Shown in pieces: positions 37,546 to 45,279 of a DNA stretch of 64,000 bases. The stretch is from Berkiella_A sp964633725 (GTDB taxonomy: Bacteria; Pseudomonadota; Gammaproteobacteria; Berkiellales; Berkiellaceae). Within the stretch, counting starts at the first letter, position 1. Every line of letters begins with the position of its first letter. The stretch spans positions 1 through 64,000 of the forward strand of contig CAZWHY010000004.1 of NCBI GenBank assembly GCA_964633725.1. Reading direction: 5' to 3'. Under the pieces are notes generated by a model. It had not been told where the DNA came from and did no database searches. It saw nothing but the letters and a program-made list of their open reading frames with translations. The position numbers were made by a program, and so were the translations under genes.

Positions 37546-39510
37546 ATGGACTTTTTTGCGAACCAAGATATTGCCAGGCGTAAAACTAAAGTATTAATTT
37601 TATATTTTTTCCTGGCGATCGCTCTGATCACAATTGCTATTAATGCCATCATATATGTAGGCGTTCATTATTTGGTCTCATACGATCCGGCGTATACCAA
37701 TCTGAAAAATATCCCTTATTGGATGTATACCACACCTGCTATTATGTTTGTCATTATTATTGGCTCTTTGATTAAATTGCTCACCTTAAGAGGTGGCGGA
37801 CTGTCTGTTGCACATATGGTGAATGCAAGACCTATTCGCCTTTCCAGCAATGATTTTAAAGAACAGCAGTTTATCAATGTTGTAGAAGAAATGTCTATTG
37901 CCTCAGGGGTTCCTATGCCAAAATTATTTATTTTGGACTCAGAATTAGGCATCAATGCTTTTGTTGCCGGTATCAAACCGGATGATACGGTTTTGGTTGT
38001 CACCAAAGGTGCTCTAGATGCTTTTAATCGTGCAGAATTACAAGCGGTCATCGGCCATGAATTTAGTCATATTTTTAATAGTGACATGCGTATTAACTTA
38101 AGGCTCATTGGCATTTTGGCTGGCATCCTGGCAATTGGACAAGTAGGTTACTTCATTATGCGCTCACAAACAGGCTATCGCCGTCGAAGCAGTAAGGGGG
38201 GGGGATTCATTGCCTTATTAGGCGTTGGGGTTTTAATTATTGGCTACATTGGTCTGTTTTTTGGTCGAATAATCAAAGCGGCTGTTTCTAGGCAACGAGA
38301 GCTCTTAGCAGATGCCAGTTCGGTACAATATACGCGCTATCCACAAGGCTTAGTATCCGCTTTTAAAAAAATGCAACAGCACAAAGCAGGATCTAGCCTC
38401 AATACAGACAAAGTGGAAGATATTAGTCATTTGTGCTTCGGCCAAGCCTTAAATTTTACCCTTTTTCAGAATATGTTTGCCACACACCCTGCTTTAGACA
38501 AAAGAATTCAAGCTATCGATCCAAAAGACCAATATGAGATTTTGGCGGATGATAGCACATCAGAGCAAAGTAAAGCGCCCTCACAAGATGAGAAAACTGA
38601 TGCAAAAGACATGTTTGAGAACTTTATTGCGCCAATCGCTATTATGACTGCCGCCTCTGGTGCTGGTGCCAGCGCCAAACAAGCGAGCACTAGAATTAAA
38701 ACAACGAAACAATCAATCACACAGAGCATTGGGAATCCATCCGATGCGCATTTACAGTATGCAGCACACCTGATTAGAATGATTCCACCCGCTTTAATGC
38801 ATATTATCCACGATCCAGATGAAGTTGAGTTAGTGTATTATATACTTATTTTGACTCGGTTTTCTGATGATAGTTCTCTTTATGAAAAACTGGCTAAGAA
38901 TTTAAACGAAGAAAAACTTAATAAAGTCAAAAACATTACAGATATTTTAAAGCCTTTGCCTTTTGACTCGCTCATGCCAATATTTGATCTTAGCTTACCG
39001 GCCTATATGGAAAATTCTCCAGATCAGAAACAAAAAATTTATAACAATTTTGAACGTATTGTTCAACACCTCGCCCCATCTCCTTTTCGTTTTGCATTAC
39101 TAACGATTTTGGGTAAAAAGCTATCAGGCACAAAGAAAATATCTGATAAACCCAAATATCATTCTGTAGAACCATTATTAGATGATATTGCGCAACTGTT
39201 TGCATTTATATTATTTTTCAGTGACAATGCTGAAGATCAGGCCAAGCACTTTAGCGCGGCGCTTTTTACGTTGACACCACAAGAACGTCCAGTGCCAGAA
39301 GTATCAGAGTTTAAACCAATACAATTTAGATGTACGCTAGAGCGATTAAATGGCTTAACGCCCGTGTTAAAATCAAAACTCATATCCGCTTGTGTCGATT
39401 TGATTTTGCTGGATAATAAAATAGAAATGGAAGAAGCAGAATTGCTTAGGGTTATATCAGAGTGCCTTGATAGTCCTATGCCACCCATATTACAACAACA
39501 AGAAAAATAA
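37546..39510 (+). CDS. M48 family membrane metallopeptidase (HtpX-like)
   Basis: 654 aa, much longer than HtpX (about 290). Two N-terminal membrane segments, catalytic zinc motif GHEFSHIFNSD (HEFSH at 171-175), two more membrane helices, and the third zinc ligand region SRQRELLADASSVQY. The C-terminal 300 residues are soluble and helical, with a C-terminal TerB-like pattern (LLDNKIEMEEAELLRVISECL). Operonic with lemA. Probably degrades misfolded membrane proteins, by analogy with HtpX. Confidence 0.9.
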   Translation: MDFFANQDIARRKTKVLILYFFLAIALITIAINAIIYVGVHYLVSYDPAYTNLKNIPYWMYTTPAIMFVIIIGSLIKLLTLRGGGLSVAHMVNARPIRLSSNDFKEQQFINVVEEMSIASGVPMPKLFILDSELGINAFVAGIKPDDTVLVVTKGALDAFNRAELQAVIGHEFSHIFNSDMRINLRLIGILAGILAIGQVGYFIMRSQTGYRRRSSKGGGFIALLGVGVLIIGYIGLFFGRIIKAAVSRQRELLADASSVQYTRYPQGLVSAFKKMQQHKAGSSLNTDKVEDISHLCFGQALNFTLFQNMFATHPALDKRIQAIDPKDQYEILADDSTSEQSKAPSQDEKTDAKDMFENFIAPIAIMTAASGAGASAKQASTRIKTTKQSITQSIGNPSDAHLQYAAHLIRMIPPALMHIIHDPDEVELVYYILILTRFSDDSSLYEKLAKNLNEEKLNKVKNITDILKPLPFDSLMPIFDLSLPAYMENSPDQKQKIYNNFERIVQHLAPSPFRFALLTILGKKLSGTKKISDKPKYHSVEPLLDDIAQLFAFILFFSDNAEDQAKHFSAALFTLTPQERPVPEVSEFKPIQFRCTLERLNGLTPVLKSKLISACVDLILLDNKIEMEEAELLRVISECLDSPMPPILQQQEK

Positions 39511-39529
39511 AGTTAAAATTAAAACTACC

Positions 39530-40903
39530 ATGAATAATACCCAAAATTTCGATGTGCTCATCATAGGAGGTGGGTACTCTGGCGTTATCACCGCAATTAA
39601 TTTATTAAGAACATCCCAAAACCCAATCACAATTGGACTGGCAAACTATAAGGCACCTCTAAGCAAAGGGATCGCTTATAGCACAGAGGAACCTTATCAT
39701 TTATTGAATGTTCCAGCAGGTAAAATGAGTGCCTTCCCAGATAAGCCTAATGATTTTGTTGAATGGCTATGCCAACATCCCAAATATCATGCTATCGAAA
39801 ATTTACCATCCTTGTATATACCCAGAATGGTATATGGCGAATATATCCAATATTTGTTGAAAGCTCATATCGAAAGCAGTGATTCTATATTGCAGATTTT
39901 ACAAGACGAAGCGATTGCTCTGAAAACTAAAAACAACATTTATACAATCACTTTAAAAAACACAAAACAATATTTGCAGTCTCCAAAAATTGTTTTGGCA
40001 CTAGGCAATGCTTTGCCCTTTAATTTATTGCAAAAATATAATATCACTGAACAAACCAAAAGTTATATTACAAACCCTTGGGATTTTGAACGTATCAAAA
40101 AAATCCCTAATGACAAAGATATTATTATCATTGGCTCTGGCTTAACCACTGTGGACTTATTATTAACCCTAAAGCAAAATAAGCATGAAGGTAAAATCAA
40201 TATTTTATCTCGTCATGGTTTTTTGCCTAAAGCACACAAACAATTTAAGCCACTTCCTGTTCAGCATAATATAGACAATTTTTCTACCGTCTTAAAAGCG
40301 CTGACATACTTTAAGTCCCAGCTTAAAGAAAACACAAACTGGCGGGCTCTAATAGACTCTATACGACCAATAACCCAGACCATTTGGCAAAACTGGCCAC
40401 ACAAAGAAAAAGAACGCTTTATCAAACACCTTAGAGCCTACTGGGATATCCATAGGCATCGAATAGCACCTGAAATCATGCAAATCATAAAAGCCAGCAT
40501 TGCATCTAACCAAACAACGGTGTCCGCTGGATGTATCACCAATGTTACATATCTTAAAAATCTAAGTAATACTTTTGAGTTAAGTTTTATAAATAAATAT
40601 TCCAAACAAACTCAAAAATTAAACTCAGACTATATCATTAATGCCACCGGGCCTAATTATATTTCCTATCTAGACCATCCATTGATTCAATCCATCATAG
40701 AACAAGATTTAACCTGCTGGGATAAGTTTAAACTCGGCTTTCATGTAAATGTTGATAGCTTGTTAGTTAACGCTCAAGGCGACACCAGTTCCAATTTATA
40801 TGCTATTGGCCCCCTTACCAAAAGCATGTTTTGGGAGATTATTGCGGTACCAGATATTCGTGGACAAGCAAGTAATGTCGTTAAAAATATATTAGCAATA
40901 TAA
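39530..40903 (+). CDS. FAD/NAD(P)-binding protein, YdhS-like
   Basis: About 457 aa from the ATG at 39530 (MNNTQNFDVLIIGGGYSG); the frame extends further upstream into the protease gene but the FAD motif fixes the start. Motifs: VLIIGGGYSGVITAINLL, then GIAYSTEEPYHLLNVPAG and SAFPDKPNDFVEWL, typical of the YdhS/HCN-synthase-associated family; a second dinucleotide motif IIIGSGLTTVDLLL. Reaction unknown. It starts 19 bases after the M48 gene and may be part of that transcript. Confidence 0.82.
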   Translation: MNNTQNFDVLIIGGGYSGVITAINLLRTSQNPITIGLANYKAPLSKGIAYSTEEPYHLLNVPAGKMSAFPDKPNDFVEWLCQHPKYHAIENLPSLYIPRMVYGEYIQYLLKAHIESSDSILQILQDEAIALKTKNNIYTITLKNTKQYLQSPKIVLALGNALPFNLLQKYNITEQTKSYITNPWDFERIKKIPNDKDIIIIGSGLTTVDLLLTLKQNKHEGKINILSRHGFLPKAHKQFKPLPVQHNIDNFSTVLKALTYFKSQLKENTNWRALIDSIRPITQTIWQNWPHKEKERFIKHLRAYWDIHRHRIAPEIMQIIKASIASNQTTVSAGCITNVTYLKNLSNTFELSFINKYSKQTQKLNSDYIINATGPNYISYLDHPLIQSIIEQDLTCWDKFKLGFHVNVDSLLVNAQGDTSSNLYAIGPLTKSMFWEIIAVPDIRGQASNVVKNILAI

Positions 40904-40981
40904 CCAGTTTACTACAGCAGGGCATTTTGATAGCATAACAAGTTAGCCAAATATAAATACTTTTGGGAATCAATAGTTTAT

Positions 40982-42100
40982 ATGCAAAGATTTGTTAACT
41001 TTTTTAGTGCCTTTTTATTGCCAGGGTTTGTATTTCAGAATGTCATTATGGCTGGTGGCTATGGCACCGGCAGAGAGTTGGCTGAATATTTTTTAACGCT
41101 AGGCCCCAAAAGCGCAATACTCGCATTATTGGTGACAGGGTTAATATGGTCTCTGCTTTGTGCTCTAACATTTGAGTTTGCGCGATGCTTTCAAGCTTTT
41201 GATTATCACTCTTTTTTTAAAGCACTACTGGGACGATTTTGGTGGATGTTTGAAATAATCTATTGGGCTGTCGTTTTGCTTGTACTCGCCATTATCGGCG
41301 CAGCCAGTGGGAGTATTTTTGAGTTAACATTAGGATGGCCATACGAGACAGGCGTTCTTGCTTTAATGGGCATGATTGCACTAGTTGTATATTTTCATAG
41401 TCGAGCCATCGCATTAATGCTTTCCTATTGGTCATTTTTCTTATTACTGATTTATATCGCCTTTTTTATCATTTGTTACTCACTCTTCGCCAATCAAATT
41501 ACCTCAACGATCACACACTCTGTCATTCAAACTGGCTGGCTCCATAAAGGAATGCAGTACGGGCTTTATAACTTATGTTTTATGCCTGCCGTGTTTTTCT
41601 CCCTCACAGCATTAAAAACTCGTACCCAAGCTGTTGGTGCGGGATTATTTGCTGGTTTGATTGCGATTGTTCCGGCTTTTTTCTTTATTTTGGCAATGTG
41701 CTCCGACTACCCTGCCGTCGTCACAGCGACTGTACCGGCAGCTGTTTTAATTAAAAATATTGGTTCACCTTTATTTGGCGGATTCTTTTACATTGGTTTG
41801 TTTGGCACCTTGGTTGGAACTGGGGTGGGTATGATTCATGCCATTAATCAGCGGGTCAGCAAAGCATATGAAGCAAAACAAAAAATCATGCCCGGCTATG
41901 TCCGGTCTGCCATTGCCTTGGCTTTTTTTCTCGTTGCCTTTTGTATCTCTAAATTTGGACTGGTCACACTGATTGATAAAGGTTATGGTATGCTGACCTG
42001 GATTATGGTCGGTTTTTATGTTTTGCCTCTCATTTTAGTCGGCATTTACAAAATAGCCAAAACGCCACCCAAAATCCATTTGGAAACCAGCCTAAGATAA
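40982..42100 (+). CDS. YkvI-like membrane transporter
   Basis: 372 aa, about ten membrane helices of the amino-acid-transporter (LeuT-like) type. The N-terminal FLLPGFVFQNVIMAGGYGTGRE, with an unwound Gly-rich helix, matches the YkvI family (COG3949). Substrate unknown. Separated by 78 bases from the flavoprotein gene. Confidence 0.72.
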   Translation: MQRFVNFFSAFLLPGFVFQNVIMAGGYGTGRELAEYFLTLGPKSAILALLVTGLIWSLLCALTFEFARCFQAFDYHSFFKALLGRFWWMFEIIYWAVVLLVLAIIGAASGSIFELTLGWPYETGVLALMGMIALVVYFHSRAIALMLSYWSFFLLLIYIAFFIICYSLFANQITSTITHSVIQTGWLHKGMQYGLYNLCFMPAVFFSLTALKTRTQAVGAGLFAGLIAIVPAFFFILAMCSDYPAVVTATVPAAVLIKNIGSPLFGGFFYIGLFGTLVGTGVGMIHAINQRVSKAYEAKQKIMPGYVRSAIALAFFLVAFCISKFGLVTLIDKGYGMLTWIMVGFYVLPLILVGIYKIAKTPPKIHLETSLR

Positions 42101-42104
42101 TGAC

Positions 42105-42491
42105 TCACTTAATCAACCTAAAGCTAAAGGGGAGACGATAAGCCTCTCCGCCTTTGGCAAATATTGACCCTCTAATCATAAGTGCTAAGTTGAACAGAAT
42201 CAAAATAGAAAGCAAGAAAAAACAAGACACATAAAACAACCAAAATATGGCCCCCATGGCATGAAGTCCCACACCCAAACCAATCAGCAATAAATTAAAA
42301 AGCGTCATCCCTATTTGGAAATTTAGAATATTTTTGGCATGTGTATCGATGAATTCAGAATCCCCCTTTTTCTGCAACCAAAGTAAATAAGGGGCTAATA
42401 TATTCAAAAAAGGAATAAATAAGCCACTCAAACACGATAGGTATAACAAACTCGCCCATTTATTGTCTTCTTCTTTGTTTTTTTCACTCAT
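42105..42491 (-). CDS. DUF4870 membrane protein
   Basis: 128 aa with a short charged N-terminus and three to four membrane helices. WASLLYLSCLSGLFIPFLNILAPYLLW and the following DTHAKNILNFQIGMTLFN carry the conserved His-x-x-x-x-x-Asn-Phe-Gln pattern of DUF4870 (Tic20-like) proteins. Function unknown. Convergent with the YkvI-like gene with only four bases between stops. Confidence 0.78.
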   Translation of the reverse strand: MSEKNKEEDNKWASLLYLSCLSGLFIPFLNILAPYLLWLQKKGDSEFIDTHAKNILNFQIGMTLFNLLLIGLGVGLHAMGAIFWLFYVSCFFLLSILILFNLALMIRGSIFAKGGEAYRLPFSFRLIK

Positions 42492-42528
42492 TAGACTGTC
42501 CCATCCCTATATTTGATCGAAAATATTT

Positions 42529-44799
42529 CTAAGCATTCATTATTAGCATATCTTTTTCTGGAATATTGTTTAGAACCATAACCATACGCTGTATTTGATA
42601 GTGTAACTGATCAACCCGGCCTAAAGAAACCTCACAATTTAACACCTTTGACTTTTGTGCGGTTCGCATATATTCCATATATACTTGGTTTTTTTGGGTG
42701 ATATCTAAGGAATCCGGTAACCTGTGTATTGAACGAGGAGGTGCGTAAGACAGTACTCGCTGGACCCAGGCAGCCTCTAAAGCTTGCATATAATTATCTT
42801 GCAATACCACAATCGCGGATTTTTGTGTGGCATTATATTTATGCTGAAGCAGTCGCCCTAATCCTTTGGAATGCCGATGCAAATTATCTGGACATATGAT
42901 TTTTTGAAATAAAGCATTAATTGTACTTAATCGTTCATCAGGATCTTGAATCTGACCCAATCTCGTATTTAATATCTTATGTTGAAATTTATTAAAAATA
43001 AGTTCATCAACCGGCACTTCCACGACTTGAACCGTATTTGAAATGTCGACTGTTTTTGTAATGTTTTTCTCAGAACGCTTCAAATAACTTATATTTTCAT
43101 CTCGATTTAATATTTGACTTAACTCATAAAATAATCCATACGTTACATCATGCTCAGGCGGCACATTTTGTTCATATACATCAGGCTTATACGGCTCTTT
43201 AACTTCCGCCGGCAAAGAGTTCAACTCTTTTTCCAATAGCTCTATCCATTGTTTTTCCGACCCCTTTTCTTTACGTGTAAACTGAGATTTTGGTATGGGT
43301 GAAAGTATTTTATCTTCTTGAGCATAAAGAAGAAGGTTTTGTCCATCCGTTTTAGAGCATGCTTTCATATCTTCTTGATATGCATCAAAATATATTTCTT
43401 GTATTTTTGTTAAAGCATCTACTTGCTCTGGCGAAATTTTCACACCCAATAAACGTCGAATCAGCGGGCATTTAGGGTATTTATATGTATTCGTTAAAAC
43501 CTCATCGAATAATTGTGCCAATACTTCTCGCCTAGCACGAGGATAGCGGATCCATGTTATACCACTCATGGGATCATTGACTAATTTATCAACATCATTG
43601 GGTAAATACCGCCCAAAAAACTTAATTCTCGCAGCCAACGCCAACTGATATGTTCGGGTCACCGCTTCGGCGCTGCCTAGATATTTTTTAAGTGTAGCGG
43701 TACCCACTTCTGGCCTTTTGTTAAATACAGGTGAGTGTGTAATAGCTTCTCTTGCTTGTAAAATGAGATTTAACACTCTCGTGCCTGAGTTTTGGTCAAA
43801 GCTTGGCACAAATTGATTGGCAATAGAGTCTAAATGCTTATCTATTAGTTCAATGATTCCTTCATAATCTTTCTTGAGTTCAACAAGTGGCAAGATAATT
43901 CGTTCGGATTTTTCTAAGGGTAAAAAAGTGTAAGCGGCCAAACTGACTGCGCCTATCGTTTCTTTTTCTAAAAAATGAATTGCCTTTACAATTGAGCCAC
44001 CTTCTATTAACTTCGCCTTTACCAGTTTCGTCGCCTTGGCAACATGCTTTTCTAATGTTTCAGTATAACGCTCCGTTAATATTGTGTAACATTTTCGCTC
44101 ATCATCACAAAGTTTATGCTGATTGATTTGCTCAAAAAATTCTTTAATCCGTGACTCATCTATATGATGCTCAGCATCATCTTCGTCTGGATTTATTTCC
44201 AAATACTCAGTATAGTGAATAACGAACGAACGATATGCCGTTAATATTTCTTTTTGTACCACTGAAAAATATTTTTCAGACTCTTTTTTTGACACTTGTT
44301 TTATTGCTTCAACAACAAACTGTTTTTGTTGAAGCCAAAATTCATGCCAATCCGGATCCCCTAATATATCTGCATCTAATTGATCAAATAGAGTATATAG
44401 CCTATGAATGGTTTCAAGTCTAATCGGAGGCGCCCATGCGCGATGTTGGTAATGTTGTTTTGCAGTGCTAATAAACCTTTGTGCGTTCACGCCCAAACAT
44501 TCGACTGGTAGTTGGATAGTATCATTCAACAAAAATATTTTAAGCCTTTTATTGCGCTTATTAGAACGTGTTAAAATATTATGCTTACTTTCTACAAAAC
44601 AAATCAATTTTAACCAATCAACCACTGTGTTTGGCTTACTATTTTTATTGAGTATCAATTCAAGCACATTCGCTTTATTTGTCTTGTTGCTATTCAGCTC
44701 GATTTTTAATTCAGGCATATTCTTATTTTTATGTTCTTCTAAGTATGTTACCCATTCATCTATAGAAAATGTTTGCCAATTAAGTGGCGATTCACTCAT
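42529..44799 (-). CDS. Orphan 756-aa soluble protein, effector-like
   Basis: No family recognised. GAGG eight bases before the ATG supports the start. No signal peptide or membrane span; the whole protein looks helical and charged, with long Lys/Glu helices at residues 165-270 and a conserved-looking RTYQLALAARIKFFGRYLP segment near 380. The last 80 residues include YMEYMRTAQKSKVLNCEVS. Size, lack of relatives I can name and position in the accessory region suggest a translocated protein; this is inference. Confidence 0.62.
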   Translation of the reverse strand: MSESPLNWQTFSIDEWVTYLEEHKNKNMPELKIELNSNKTNKANVLELILNKNSKPNTVVDWLKLICFVESKHNILTRSNKRNKRLKIFLLNDTIQLPVECLGVNAQRFISTAKQHYQHRAWAPPIRLETIHRLYTLFDQLDADILGDPDWHEFWLQQKQFVVEAIKQVSKKESEKYFSVVQKEILTAYRSFVIHYTEYLEINPDEDDAEHHIDESRIKEFFEQINQHKLCDDERKCYTILTERYTETLEKHVAKATKLVKAKLIEGGSIVKAIHFLEKETIGAVSLAAYTFLPLEKSERIILPLVELKKDYEGIIELIDKHLDSIANQFVPSFDQNSGTRVLNLILQAREAITHSPVFNKRPEVGTATLKKYLGSAEAVTRTYQLALAARIKFFGRYLPNDVDKLVNDPMSGITWIRYPRARREVLAQLFDEVLTNTYKYPKCPLIRRLLGVKISPEQVDALTKIQEIYFDAYQEDMKACSKTDGQNLLLYAQEDKILSPIPKSQFTRKEKGSEKQWIELLEKELNSLPAEVKEPYKPDVYEQNVPPEHDVTYGLFYELSQILNRDENISYLKRSEKNITKTVDISNTVQVVEVPVDELIFNKFQHKILNTRLGQIQDPDERLSTINALFQKIICPDNLHRHSKGLGRLLQHKYNATQKSAIVVLQDNYMQALEAAWVQRVLSYAPPRSIHRLPDSLDITQKNQVYMEYMRTAQKSKVLNCEVSLGRVDQLHYQIQRMVMVLNNIPEKDMLIMNA

Positions 44800-44933
44800 T
44801 ATTATAGCCTCTAAGCCTTTTTTATTGTCAATTTAGACAACAAAAGACGAAGGATAGTTCACTTTTCCAATATTGAAATGTAAATACACCTGTTCTTATT
44901 CTGACACGCAGAAAAAAGCCTGCATATAGGAAT

Positions 44934-45044
44934 GGGTATGTTTCACAATGTTCAATTGTTGTGAATAAACCAACTTTTTCTGTCCAACAAGTTGTTTGAT
45001 AAGTAATATCAATACCATATCCAAGCATTTCTTTATCCACCCAA
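44934..45044 (-). pseudogene. Truncated duplicate of the double-glycine peptide gene at 48209
   Basis: These 111 bases match 48264-48374 with about six differences, same orientation. The encoded DKEMLGYGIDITYQTTCW and KVGLFTTIEHCETYP correspond to the mature part of the intact peptide. The leader (start codon and double glycine) is gone upstream, and downstream the sequence jumps to the remains of the terminator stem (AAAAAAGCCTGCATATAG at 44912-44929). The missing piece in between corresponds to about 85 bases of the intact copy that lie between two ATAG tetramers. Confidence 0.8.
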
Positions 45045-45279
45045 CGTTAGAAATGACAGTTACACTTATTTTCTCGCATGTGAAAGGCACCTCATATCTT
45101 GTTTGGGGTGCCCAGGTGACAATATGGTAGTTTTCTTGGGCCAGAAGGACAAAGAATCTGATACAAATTCAATTAAATAGACCTATGTCAGAAACTCGGC
45201 TTTACTGCAGGTAGTTAATATGCTACTCTGTAAAATATTTTTATGTTGATAAATAAATTGAGTCGATAGAGGTACTAGA

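Noticed and set aside
44828..45040. Reading the truncated peptide copy as a functional 70-aa gene
   Set aside because: The start and leader are missing, the C-terminal part is read-through of unrelated sequence, and the terminator is broken; a remnant is the simpler view.
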